From the NCBI GenBank assembly GCA_963695375.1, contig OY968767.1:1426001-1490000 (forward strand): a DNA stretch of 64,000 nt, read 5' to 3'. Shown in pieces: positions 7,056 to 15,924 of this stretch. A program made the position numbers and the translations under genes. The notes under the pieces were generated by a model. It ran no database searches. It was not told where the DNA came from and saw nothing but the letters and a program-made list of their open reading frames with translations. Each line of letters begins with the position of its first letter. The first letter of the stretch is position 1. This stretch comes from JACCVL01 sp963695375. Its GTDB lineage: Bacteria > Actinomycetota > Actinomycetes > Propionibacteriales > Nocardioidaceae.

Positions 7056-9075
7056 CGGGGGACTCGGCGGGGAAGGCCAGCTGGTCGACGAACCGGTCGT
7101 TGAAGTCGGTGCGGTCCGACAGCTCGACGTAGCGCACCTCACGCAGCAGGGCGGCCGCCCCCGCCCGCTCCGGCAGGCTGAGCAGCGACATCTTGGCGCC
7201 CTCGCCGGCGACGTTCCCGGCACTGACGATGCGCAGCACCGGCAGCCGGGGGACCAGCCCGATCCGGACGGCGTTGCCCGGAGCGAGGTACGAGCCGAAC
7301 GACCCGGCCAGCAGCACCTGCTGCAGGTCCTCCGGCGGGACGCCGAGCTCCTCGCACAGCAGCGACCACCCGGTGGCGATGGCAGCCTTGGCGAACTGCA
7401 GCTCGCGGATGTCGCGTTGCGACACGTACACCGACTGCGCCACGTCCCCCGGCGGCCCGAGCCACGACAGCACGAACACCCGCTCCTCGCCGACCCGCGT
7501 CAAGCGGTCGGCGAGACCGGGGTGCTGCTCGGCCGCGACCGGGTCGGGGACGAAGCGGCCGCTGGCGTCGAGCAGCCCGACACGGACCAGCTCGGCCACC
7601 GCGTCGACCAGACCGGACCCGCACAGCCCGCGCGGGGCGGGCTCCGCCCCGGCCGGGTCGTCGTCGGCCGCGATCACCTGCACCTCGACGTCGTCGGTGC
7701 CGATCCGCACCACCTCGACGGCACCCGGTGCCGCCCGCATCCCGCACCGGATCGCCCCGCCCTCGAAGGCCGGACCCGCCGGGGCCGCGGTGGCCAGGAT
7801 CGTGCTGCCGTCGGTGAGCACGATCTCGCAGTTGGTGCCGACGTCGATGAACAGCCGCAGCCGCTTGTCCCGGTCGATCCCGGAGGCGAGCATCCCGGCC
7901 ACGATGTCACCGCCGACGTACGCGCCGAGGGCGGGGAAGAGCATGGCGGGGGCCGCCGGGTGCACGGTGATGCCGAGGTCGGCCGCGTCGATGCCGGCGA
8001 ACGCGTCGGTCGTCTGGACGAACGGCGCCACCCCGAGCGGCTCGGGGTCCACTCCGAGCAGCAGCGCGGTCATCGTCGCGTTGCCGGCGACGGCCACCTC
8101 GTAGACCGTCCCGCGGTCCACGCCGGCCTCGGCGCAGACCTCTCCGACCAACGTGTCGAGCGTCTCCGCGGCGAGCGCCTGCAACCGGCCGAGGCTGGTC
8201 GGATCCAGCATGGTCGCTGAGATCCGGGTGATCACGTCGCCGCCATAGGGCTGCTGGGCGTTCAGCATCGAGGCGACCGCGACCGGAGTCCCGGTCCCGA
8301 GGTCGAGCAGGGTGGCGACCACGGTCGTGGTCCCAAGGTCGAAGGCGATCGCGTGCCGCGACGCGGTGGTGTCGCCGGGCTCGACGTCGATGAGGACGTC
8401 GTCCACCACCACGGCGGTGACCGCGAAGCCGGCGTCGCGGAGCACCCGCGGCAGCCGCCGCAGCAGGTGCAGGGCCGGGCGGACCTCGAGGTCGTCGATG
8501 GCGTCGGTGAGTCGGAGCAGGTCGGGGCGCTGGTCGGCCAGGGTCGGCTCGTCCAGCTCGACGTAGCGCTTCTGCACCGCCGGCCGCAGGATCACCTGCC
8601 GGCCGACTCCGACGGTCGCCGCCTTGGGCCGGGTGGCCAGCGGCGGCACGTAGACCGACAGGTCGCCCGCGGCGGCGGCGCGGCAGGCGAGCCGCCAGCC
8701 GCCCGCCAGCTGCTCGGGCGTGAACGCGCGGGCGTCGAGCCGACTGGCCGGCACGAAGCCGTCGGTGATCTGCACCTTGCACTTCTTGCACGTGCCGTGC
8801 CCGCCGCAGGTGGAGTCGATCGCAATGCCGTTCCAGCTGCCCGCGTCGAACACCGTCACCCCCGGCGGGACCGCGTACGAGCGGTCGGCCGGCGTGAAGT
8901 GCAGTCGGACCCGGCCGGTCCCGTCGTGGTCGACCGGCTCGGCCTTGCTGACGTGCGCCTGCGGCTCGCGCAACCCCTCCCGGGCGAGCGCATCCAGGTC
9001 CAGCGCAAGCCCGCCGGGCAGCGAGTCGCGGTCCGGCGACCCGCTCGCCGGGTCGGAGGCTGCGGCCCCGGTCAC
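6991..9075 (-). CDS. RACE-family reductive activator of corrinoid proteins (2Fe-2S + ASKHA)
   Basis: A 694-residue protein starting at GTG 9075, overlapping the upstream stop by 4 nt. Residues about 55-140 form a plant-type 2Fe-2S ferredoxin domain with C90-x5-C96-x2-C99 and C131. The remainder is an ASKHA ATPase (DUF4445) with the phosphate motif AFDLGTTTVVATLLDL near residue 250, further VGTNCEIV and LAGSFGSYL segments. Such proteins (RamA-like, acetogen and methylotroph RACE proteins) use ATP and a low-potential electron to return inactive cob(II)alamin to cob(I)alamin. Last gene of an iclR-corrinoid-mtgA-RACE operon. Its role here is to keep the MttB-system corrinoid active (strong inference from context). 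The C-terminus overlaps the MTHFR-like gene tail to tail. Confidence 0.9.
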   Translation of the reverse strand: MTGAAASDPASGSPDRDSLPGGLALDLDALAREGLREPQAHVSKAEPVDHDGTGRVRLHFTPADRSYAVPPGVTVFDAGSWNGIAIDSTCGGHGTCKKCKVQITDGFVPASRLDARAFTPEQLAGGWRLACRAAAAGDLSVYVPPLATRPKAATVGVGRQVILRPAVQKRYVELDEPTLADQRPDLLRLTDAIDDLEVRPALHLLRRLPRVLRDAGFAVTAVVVDDVLIDVEPGDTTASRHAIAFDLGTTTVVATLLDLGTGTPVAVASMLNAQQPYGGDVITRISATMLDPTSLGRLQALAAETLDTLVGEVCAEAGVDRGTVYEVAVAGNATMTALLLGVDPEPLGVAPFVQTTDAFAGIDAADLGITVHPAAPAMLFPALGAYVGGDIVAGMLASGIDRDKRLRLFIDVGTNCEIVLTDGSTILATAAPAGPAFEGGAIRCGMRAAPGAVEVVRIGTDDVEVQVIAADDDPAGAEPAPRGLCGSGLVDAVAELVRVGLLDASGRFVPDPVAAEQHPGLADRLTRVGEERVFVLSWLGPPGDVAQSVYVSQRDIRELQFAKAAIATGWSLLCEELGVPPEDLQQVLLAGSFGSYLAPGNAVRIGLVPRLPVLRIVSAGNVAGEGAKMSLLSLPERAGAAALLREVRYVELSDRTDFNDRFVDQLAFPAESPVSGAARTPAADGASARSRPPG

Positions 9076-9959
9076 GGCACCGGGGCGGCCGCCGCGGCCG
9101 CCGCCTGCTTCGCCCGGTGCGAGGCGATCCACGAGCCGCCCCACTCGTCGTGACCGAGCAGCAGGTCGGCGGCCTTGACCGCCTCCACGATCTGCGGGGT
9201 CCGGGCGTCCATGATCGCGCTGGTCAGCCCGGCCACCATCGCCATCGGGAGGAAGGTCGCCCCCAGCGTGTGCCGGCCGGGCATGCCGAACGACACGTTC
9301 GACGCGCCCAGGGTCATGTTCAGGCCGAACTCCTGCCGGATCCGGCTGATCGTGTCCAAGGTGGTCGCCACCACGCCGGTGTCGGCACCGATCGGCATGG
9401 CGAGCGGGTCGATGACGATGTCCTCGATCGCGATGCCGTACTCGGTGGTGGCGACGTGGACGATCTTGCGGGTCAGCTCCAGCCGCTTGTCCGCCTCCAT
9501 CGGGATCTCGTCCTCGTCGTTGGGCAGCGCGATGATCGCCGCGTCGTGCCGCTTGACCAGCGGCAGGATCGCCGCCAACCGGTCGTCCTCGGCGGTGACC
9601 GAGTTGACCAGGGCGCGACCCTGGTAGGTCGCCAGCCCGACCTCCAGCGCCTCGACGACCGACGAGTCGATGCACACCGGCAGGTCGGTGCGCGCCTGCA
9701 CGAGCTCGATCGCCCGGCGCAGCAGCTCGGGCTCGTCGGTCAGGGGAACGCCCATGTTGACGTCCAGCACGTCGGCTCCGCCGGCCACCTGGGACTCGAC
9801 GTCGCGCTCGATCGCGGACAGGTCCCCCGCCCGCAGCTGCTCCTGGAACAGCCGGCGGCCGGTCGGGTTGATCCGTTCGCCGATCACCGTGAAGGGCCGG
9901 TCGTGGCCGAGCACGACCTCGCGGGTGGCCGAACGCAGGACCGTGTGCAGGAGCGGCAT
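9072..9959 (-). CDS. mtgA: methyl-corrinoid:tetrahydrofolate methyltransferase, MtgA-like
   Basis: A 295-residue pterin-binding TIM barrel of the dihydropteroate synthase/MetH superfamily. Visible are FTVIGERINPTG, the pterin-site Asp in ADVLDVNMG, CIDSS and NSVTAEDDR, and the loop TLGASNVSFGMPGR. Proteins of this type move a methyl group from a methylated corrinoid protein to THF in quaternary-amine and O-demethylase systems; running in reverse would make it AcsE-like. Location between the corrinoid protein and the RACE gene supports the demethylation direction. GAAGGA lies 6 nt upstream of ATG 9959. The symbol follows the Desulfitobacterium glycine betaine system and is by analogy. Confidence 0.85.
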   Translation of the reverse strand: MPLLHTVLRSATREVVLGHDRPFTVIGERINPTGRRLFQEQLRAGDLSAIERDVESQVAGGADVLDVNMGVPLTDEPELLRRAIELVQARTDLPVCIDSSVVEALEVGLATYQGRALVNSVTAEDDRLAAILPLVKRHDAAIIALPNDEDEIPMEADKRLELTRKIVHVATTEYGIAIEDIVIDPLAMPIGADTGVVATTLDTISRIRQEFGLNMTLGASNVSFGMPGRHTLGATFLPMAMVAGLTSAIMDARTPQIVEAVKAADLLLGHDEWGGSWIASHRAKQAAAAAAAPVP

Positions 9960-10015
9960 CGAGATTCCTTCGGAGGGTCTGGGGGAGGGTGGGGTGTCGG
10001 TCTCGACGGTCGGCG

Positions 10016-10677
<662 letters not shown>

Positions 10678-10681
<4 letters not shown>

Positions 10682-11463
10682 GCGGCGCCCTCCCTTCGGG
10701 TGTGTCGGCGGAGTAGGGCGGACAGCTGCGCCGCTCGCTCGACCAGCAGCTGTCCCACGTCGTCGAGCTGCTCGGTCATCCGGGCGGTGGGACCGTGCAC
10801 CCCGACGGCCGCGATGACGCCTCCGTCCCGTCCCCGCACCGGTGCAGCGACGGCGTCCAGCCCGACCTCCAGCTCCTCCGCGGTGACGGCGTAGCCGCGG
10901 CGCCGGATCTGGGTCAGCTGACGCTCCAGCTCGGCCCGCGTGCCGATGGACTGGGCGGTCATCTGGGGCAGGGCCCGCTCGGGTCCGGCGCCCTCGGGCA
11001 GGTCCAGGCAGCCGTACGCGTAGAGCACCTTGCCGGCCGCGGAGCAGTGCGGTGGGACCTCGACCCCCACCCAGTCCCGGGCCCCCAGCACGTACGACGC
11101 GTCGACCTGGGCGACCTGCAGCGTGCTGCTGCCGTGCGGGATGGTGAAGTAGACGCTCTCCCGCACCGAGTCGCCGATCCGCTGCAGCAGGGGCTGCACC
11201 AGGCGGACCACCTCGGCCCACGGGTCGTGCCGGGTCGCGTACAGGGCGAACAGCGGCCCGGAGCAGAAGTTGCCCCCGCCGTCGCGCTCCAGCAGCTGGT
11301 TGCGTTCCAGGGCCGCCAGCAGCCTGGACGTGGTGGACCGGGCCAGCCCGCTCTCCTCGGCCAGGTCGGTGAAGCTGATCGGCTCGTCCGCGCGCACCAC
11401 CAACGCCACCAGCGCCGCTGCGCGGTCGATGGCCTGGGTGCCGTTGCTGGTGGCGGTGGTCAT
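10678..11463 (-). CDS. IclR-family transcriptional regulator
   Basis: A 261-residue regulator. The winged helix-turn-helix spans about residues 9-70 (QAIDRAAALVALV ... LARSTTSRLLAALERN) and the C-terminal effector-binding domain about 85-255. ATG 11463 is preferred over ATG 11496, because a perfect palindrome at 11490-11506 covers the upstream start, where the product would begin with residues unlike relatives. It leads the operon with the corrinoid protein, mtgA and RACE genes and is divergent from the mttB-like gene, so it probably controls both arms in response to a quaternary amine or breakdown product (inference). Confidence 0.88.
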
Positions 11464-11489
11464 GGGTCCGTTCCGGTGGATGGCGATGT

Positions 11490-11506
11490 GTTCCATGATC
11501 TGGAAC
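11490..11506. promoter_or_regulatory. GTTCCA-TGATC-TGGAAC perfect palindrome, candidate IclR operator
   Basis: Perfect 6-bp arms around a 5-bp spacer, the usual geometry of IclR-family operators. It lies between the divergent iclR gene and mttB, next to a minus-strand -10-like GATAGT (11514-11509) and just upstream of a plus-strand -10-like TAAGAT (11528-11533). That position suits control of both directions. Confidence 0.55.
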
Positions 11507-11565
11507 CACTATCCCACATGATGAGGCTAAGATCCGGCCCATCCCGAGGTCAAGGAGGAGCGCGG

Positions 11566-13005
11566 ATGTTCCGCAACCGGATGCCCCGCTACGAGGTGCT
11601 GTCCGAGGACGCGATGGCCACGCTGGACGCGGGCTGGCGCCGGATCGTCACCGAGATCGGCGTCGAGTTCATGTCCGACCGGGCGCTGGAGCTGTTCCGG
11701 GAGGCCGGCCAGCGGGTGCAGGACAACACCGTCTTTCTCGACCCGGAGTTCGTCCTGGCGCAGGTGGCCAAGGCGCCGCGCGAGTTCGACATCCAGGCCC
11801 GGAACCCGGCCAACACCGTGCACATCGGCGGCGACGCGATGGCGTTCGGCGCCGTCTACGGCCCGCCCTTCGTCCGCGAGGGCGCGATCCGTCGCGACGC
11901 CACCATGGCGGACTTCCGCAACTTCAGCCGGCTCGCGCAGGGCTTCGACGTGCTCGACTCGGCCGGCGGCGTCGTCTGCGAGCCCAACGACACCCCGCTC
12001 GACTCGCGGCACCTCGACATGACCTACGCGCTGATGACGCTGACCGACAAGATCTACATGGGCAACGTGGTGTCCGGCGTCAACGCCGCGGACACGGTCG
12101 CGATGGGCGCGATCCTGTTCGGCGGTCGGGAGGTGATCGAGCAGACCCCGGCCTCGATCTCCCTGATCAACTGCAACTCCCCGCTGCGCTGGGACGACCG
12201 CATGCTGGAGGCGATGTTCGAGTACGTCTCCGCGGCCCAGCCGGTCGTGCTGACGCCGTTCCTGTTGATGGGGGCGATGTCCCCGGTCACGGTTCCGGCC
12301 GCGCTCGTCCAGCAGATGGCCGAGGCGCTCAGCGGGATCGCGCTGGCTCAGCTGATCCGCCCCGGCGCCCCGGTCGTGTTCGGCTCGTTCCTGTCCAACA
12401 TCGACATGCAGTCCGGGTCCCCGACCTTCGGCACGCCCGAGTCCGCGATGGGACTGTTGTGCACCGGGCAGATCGCCCGCTCGTTCGGCCTGCCGTTCCG
12501 GACCGGCGGCGGGCTCACCTCCTCGCAGGTTCCGGACGCCCAGGCGGGCTACGAGGCCCTGATGACGATGCTCCCGACCTTCCTGGCCGGCGCGAACTGG
12601 GTGATGCATTCGGCCGGCTGGCTCGAGGGCGGCCTGGTGTCCGGCTACGAGAAGTTCATCGTCGACGCGCAGATCCTGGAGATGCTGCAGCACGAGTTCA
12701 CCCCGCTGGACATCACCGAGGAGTCGTTGGCGTTCGGTGCGCACCAGGAGGTCGGTCACGGCGGGCACTTCCTCGGGGCCATGCACACGATGGAGCGGTT
12801 CCGCACCTGCTTCTACCGGCCGTTCCTGAACTCCTCGGACAACTACGAGCGCTGGATGAAGAACGGCGGGCTGGACACCGCCGCCCGGGCGGGGCAGATC
12901 TGCACCGCCAGGCTGGAGGCCTACGAGCAGCCGCCGCTGGACGACGGGATCCGGGCCGAGCTGGCCGACTACGTGGCCCGCCGCCGGCACGAGCTGGGGG
13001 ACTGA
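11566..13005 (+). CDS. mtgB: MttB-superfamily methyltransferase, non-pyrrolysine (glycine betaine or related quaternary amine)
   Basis: A 479-residue member of the trimethylamine methyltransferase (MttB, COG5598) superfamily. Segments such as SLINCNSPLRWDDRM, GSFLSNIDMQSGSPTFGTPE, TGGGLTSSQVPDAQAGYEAL and GAHQEVGHGGHFLGAMHTME are typical. True trimethylamine enzymes have an in-frame amber codon for pyrrolysine; this frame has none and is full length, so it belongs to the non-Pyl branch that includes glycine betaine, proline betaine and carnitine demethylases. It should transfer one methyl group to the adjacent corrinoid protein. AAGGAGGAG lies 5 nt before ATG 11566. Choline/betaine genes downstream make betaine the likeliest substrate. 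The symbol is by analogy. Confidence 0.85.
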   Translation: MFRNRMPRYEVLSEDAMATLDAGWRRIVTEIGVEFMSDRALELFREAGQRVQDNTVFLDPEFVLAQVAKAPREFDIQARNPANTVHIGGDAMAFGAVYGPPFVREGAIRRDATMADFRNFSRLAQGFDVLDSAGGVVCEPNDTPLDSRHLDMTYALMTLTDKIYMGNVVSGVNAADTVAMGAILFGGREVIEQTPASISLINCNSPLRWDDRMLEAMFEYVSAAQPVVLTPFLLMGAMSPVTVPAALVQQMAEALSGIALAQLIRPGAPVVFGSFLSNIDMQSGSPTFGTPESAMGLLCTGQIARSFGLPFRTGGGLTSSQVPDAQAGYEALMTMLPTFLAGANWVMHSAGWLEGGLVSGYEKFIVDAQILEMLQHEFTPLDITEESLAFGAHQEVGHGGHFLGAMHTMERFRTCFYRPFLNSSDNYERWMKNGGLDTAARAGQICTARLEAYEQPPLDDGIRAELADYVARRRHELGD

Positions 13006-13033
13006 GCCGCCGCTCGGCGTCCCTCGGCGTCGC

Positions 13034-13468
13034 TCAGCTCCCCTCCAGCCGGTGCTTCAGGGCTGCGAGGTCCTTCCGGTTGGCCCGGCGGACGGCGGTG
13101 GCGACCACCGGTGCGGCGACCCGGGCGAAGCCGGCCGGCTCGCCCCGGTTGCGCAGGGTCATCCGGGTGCGCCCGTCGCCGGTGCCGGCCCAGGTGTACG
13201 TCGTCTCCATCGGGAACGGACCGGCGGCCGTCCGCATCACCAGTCGCTCACCTGCGACCAGCTCGACCACCTCGTAGGTGTACGCCAGCCGACGGCCGAG
13301 GAAGTGCGCGACGAAGTCGAGTCGTGACCCCACCGCCACCGGCGGGTCGGTGTGCCAGCGCACCGACTCGATGTTGACGTACCACTCCGGTGCGTTCACC
13401 GGGTCGCCGGCGTAGGCCGCCACCTCGGCGGGCGGACGGTCGATGACGGTCTCGGTGGTCACGTCCAT
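13034..13468 (-). CDS. SRPBCC-family (START-like) protein
   Basis: A 144-residue single-domain protein of the polyketide cyclase/SRPBCC helix-grip fold: it begins MDVTTETVIDRPPAEVAAY, has the NAPEWYVNIESVRW strand region and a Gly/Arg-rich C-terminal helix. Members bind hydrophobic ligands; the ligand here is unknown. It converges on mttB (28 bp) and is divergent from the second iclR gene with a 55-bp intergenic region. No direct link to betaine metabolism can be shown. Confidence 0.7.
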   Translation of the reverse strand: MDVTTETVIDRPPAEVAAYAGDPVNAPEWYVNIESVRWHTDPPVAVGSRLDFVAHFLGRRLAYTYEVVELVAGERLVMRTAAGPFPMETTYTWAGTGDGRTRMTLRNRGEPAGFARVAAPVVATAVRRANRKDLAALKHRLEGS

Positions 13469-13509
13469 GCACCGCAGTGTCCCGCTCCCGGGAGAGTCGG
13501 ACCAGGGCC

Positions 13510-13515
13510 TACTGT
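13510..13515 (+). promoter_or_regulatory. -10 element TACTGT of a leaderless iclR gene
   Basis: TACTGT ends 8 nt before ATG 13524, the spacing expected if transcription starts at or beside the start codon. Confidence 0.45.
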
Positions 13516-13523
13516 GTTCCCTC

Positions 13524-14357
13524 ATGAGCAACAGCGGTGCGCAGGAGGGGACACCGGCCGTTGCCGCGAGCACGGTGCAGTCGGTCGACCGCGCCATCAG
13601 CGTGCTCGAGATCCTCGCGCACGCCGGGGAGTGCGGGGTGACCGAGATCGCCGGCGAGCTCGGGGTGCACAAGTCCACGGCGTTCCGGCTGGTCGCCGCC
13701 CTGGAGAGTCGCGGCCTGGTCGAGCAGAACACCGACCGCGGGAAGTATCGGCTGGGTCTGGGCATCCTCCGGCTGGCCGGCGCGACCACGGCTCGGCTCG
13801 ATCTCGTGCAGGAGTCGCGCGCACTGTGCAAGGCGCTGGCCGTCACCACCGGGGAGACGGTCAACCTCACCGTGCTCTCGGACGGTGCCGCCCTCTATGT
13901 CGACCAGGTGGCCGGGTCGTCGGCGTTGCAGTCGCACAACTGGGTGGGGCAGCGCATCCCGCTGCACGCGACGTCCAACGGCAAGGTGTTGCTGGCCGAC
14001 CTGCCGGACCAGGAGGCCGTCGGGGTCGTCGGGCACAGCCTGCGTGCCTACACCGACCGCACCGTGACCTCGCCGGCCGAGCTGGTCCGCCAGCTCGCGG
14101 ACGTGCGGGGCTGCGGCTACGCCGTGGCCGTGGACGAGCTGGAGGTCGGCCTGACGGCCGTCGCCGCCGCGGTCCGCAACGCACACGGCGATGTCGTGGC
14201 CTCGGTCAGCGTGTCCGGCCCCACCTTCCGGCTCACCGGGGAGCGACTGGACGCCGCCACGACGGCCACCGTCGAGGCGGCCGACGAGCTGTCCCGGCGG
14301 CTGGGGTGGCGTGGCCCGGTGGCGGCCGGGGCCGGCGGAGCGGCCGCTCCGGCCTAG
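13524..14357 (+). CDS. IclR-family transcriptional regulator of the choline/betaine operon
   Basis: A 277-residue regulator: winged helix-turn-helix at about residues 18-80 (STVQSVDRAISVLEIL ... VHKSTAFRLVAALESRG) and an effector-binding domain to about 260 with the usual HATSNGKVLLADL segment. It directly precedes betB on the same strand. A GTTGCG-N5-CGCAAC palindrome occurs between the two genes and again before the dimethylglycine gene, so this protein is the best candidate to bind that motif (inference). The start appears leaderless. It differs from the IclR at 10678 and the two probably recognise different palindromes. Confidence 0.88.
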   Translation: MSNSGAQEGTPAVAASTVQSVDRAISVLEILAHAGECGVTEIAGELGVHKSTAFRLVAALESRGLVEQNTDRGKYRLGLGILRLAGATTARLDLVQESRALCKALAVTTGETVNLTVLSDGAALYVDQVAGSSALQSHNWVGQRIPLHATSNGKVLLADLPDQEAVGVVGHSLRAYTDRTVTSPAELVRQLADVRGCGYAVAVDELEVGLTAVAAAVRNAHGDVVASVSVSGPTFRLTGERLDAATTATVEAADELSRRLGWRGPVAAGAGGAAAPA

Positions 14358-14361
14358 GTGC

Positions 14362-14391
14362 TTGACGCCGTTCGCAACCCAGGGCCATGCT
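14362..14391 (+). promoter_or_regulatory. sigma-A-like promoter of the betB-betA-proVWX operon
   Basis: TTGACG (14362-14367) and CATGCT (14386-14391) are separated by 18 bp. Palindromic half-sites lie within and just downstream of this promoter. Confidence 0.5.
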
Positions 14392-14399
14392 GTTGCGAA
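14371..14399. promoter_or_regulatory. everted repeat TTCGCAAC / GTTGCGAA overlapping the betB promoter
   Basis: Perfect 8-bp arms at 14371-14378 and 14392-14399 with a 13-bp spacer. The half-sites are the same CGCAAC/GTTGCG words as in the neighbouring palindrome at 14412-14428. The two GTTGCG copies are 20 bp apart, about two helical turns. Confidence 0.5.
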
Positions 14400-14411
14400 A
14401 GGCAGTCTCCA

Positions 14412-14428
14412 GTTGCGCAGGGCGCAAC
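14412..14428. promoter_or_regulatory. GTTGCG-CAGGG-CGCAAC palindrome, candidate IclR operator
   Basis: Perfect 6-5-6 inverted repeat, centred 29 bp after the proposed -10 box and 35 bp before ATG 14455. Near-identical copies occur at 21951-21967 and 6196-6212. Confidence 0.6.
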
Positions 14429-14454
14429 GCGTCGAACTGAAGGCGGCGGACACG

Positions 14455-15924
14455 ATGCCGGACCTGTTCGTCGGGGGACAGTGGGTCGCAGCCCAGTCGG
14501 GTGCGACGCGCGAGATTCGCTGCCCCGCCGACGGTCGGCTGGTCGGCACCGTGGACGAGGCCGGCCCGGCCGACACGGTCGCGGCGATCGCCGCCGCCCG
14601 GGCCGCCTTCGACCGTGGCCCCTGGCCGGCGACGCCGGCGCAGCAGCGCGGCCTGTTGCTGGGGCGGGTCGCCGACCTGCTGCTCGAGCAGCGCGACGAC
14701 ATCGCCCGGGCCGAGTCGATGGACACCGGCAAGCGCCTGGTCGAGAGCCAGTACGACATCGACGATGTCGTCGGGGTGTTCCGGCACTACGCGGGGCTGG
14801 CGGGCGCCGAGGCCGGGCGGGTGGTGGACACCGGCCAGCCCGACGTGGTCAGCAGGGTCGTGCACGAGCCGATCGGCGTCTGCGGACTGATCACCCCCTG
14901 GAACTACCCGCTGCTCCAGACCTCGTGGAAGGTCGCGCCGTGCCTGGCCGCGGGCAACACCTTCGTGCTCAAGCCGAGCGAGCTGACGCCGTCGACGGCC
15001 ATCTGGCTGCTCCGCCTGCTCGCCCAGGCCGGACTCCCGGACGGGGTGGCGAACCTGGTGCTCGGAGCCGGGCCGGAGGCGGGTGCCCCGCTGGCCGAGC
15101 ACCCGGACGTCGACCTGGTCTCCTTCACCGGTGGCCTGGCGACCGGCAAGCGGGTGATGGCGGCCGCGGCCGGCACGGTCAAGAAGGTGGCGCTGGAGCT
15201 CGGCGGCAAGAACCCGAACATCGTCTTCGCCGACGCCGACCGGGAGACCGCGCTGGACATGGCGCTGACCGCGGTCTTCCTGCACTCAGGCCAGGTCTGC
15301 TCGGCCGGGGCCAGGCTGGTCGTCGAGGAGTCGATCCACGACGAGTTCGTCGACGAGCTGGTCCGGCGGGCGCAGTCGATCCGGCTGGGCGGTCCCTTCG
15401 ACGACAAGGCGGAGACCGGGGCGCTGATCTCCGCGGCGCATCGGGACAAGGTCGAGGCATACGTCGCCGCCGGGCTGGCCGAGGGTGCGGTGCTGCGGTG
15501 TGGCGGCGGCCGGCCCGACGACCCGGCGCTGGAGGCCGGCTACTACTACCTGCCCACGGTGCTGGATGGCTGCAGTGCCGAGATGAGCGTGGTGCAGGAG
15601 GAGTCCTTCGGTCCGGTGCTGACCGTGGAGACGTTCCGCGACGAGGCCGACGCGATGCGGATCGCCAACGACACCCACTACGGGCTGGCTGGGGCGGTGT
15701 GGACGTCGGACGCCGGTCGCGGGCAGCGGGTCGCCGCCGGGCTGCGCACCGGCACGGTGTGGATCAACGACTACCACCCGTACGTTCCGCAGGCCGAGTG
15801 GGGCGGCTACAAGCAGTCCGGGGTCGGGCGTGAGCTCGGCCAGGCCGGCCTCGACGAGTACCGGGAGACCAAGCACGTGTGGCACAACATCCGGCCCACT
15901 CCGCAGCGATGGTTCGGCGGATGA
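14455..15924 (+). CDS. betB: betaine aldehyde dehydrogenase
   Basis: Oxidises betaine aldehyde to glycine betaine with NAD(P). The 489-residue protein has a complete ALDH fold: PWNYPLLQTSWKVAPCLAAG, the coenzyme loop SFTGGLATGKRVM typical of betaine aldehyde dehydrogenases, catalytic Glu in LELGGKNPN and catalytic Cys in HSGQVCSAGARL, then EESFGPVL near the C-terminus. ATG 14455 is taken as start, with a weak AAGG upstream. The choline dehydrogenase gene overlaps its stop (ATGA), so the two steps from choline to betaine are coupled, and the transporter genes follow in the same operon. Confidence 0.9.
   Translation: MPDLFVGGQWVAAQSGATREIRCPADGRLVGTVDEAGPADTVAAIAAARAAFDRGPWPATPAQQRGLLLGRVADLLLEQRDDIARAESMDTGKRLVESQYDIDDVVGVFRHYAGLAGAEAGRVVDTGQPDVVSRVVHEPIGVCGLITPWNYPLLQTSWKVAPCLAAGNTFVLKPSELTPSTAIWLLRLLAQAGLPDGVANLVLGAGPEAGAPLAEHPDVDLVSFTGGLATGKRVMAAAAGTVKKVALELGGKNPNIVFADADRETALDMALTAVFLHSGQVCSAGARLVVEESIHDEFVDELVRRAQSIRLGGPFDDKAETGALISAAHRDKVEAYVAAGLAEGAVLRCGGGRPDDPALEAGYYYLPTVLDGCSAEMSVVQEESFGPVLTVETFRDEADAMRIANDTHYGLAGAVWTSDAGRGQRVAAGLRTGTVWINDYHPYVPQAEWGGYKQSGVGRELGQAGLDEYRETKHVWHNIRPTPQRWFGG

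Noticed and set aside
11566..13005. Pyrrolysine-containing trimethylamine methyltransferase
   Set aside because: There is no in-frame TAG and no pyl genes; the protein is full length in one frame, so it is a non-Pyl MttB relative.
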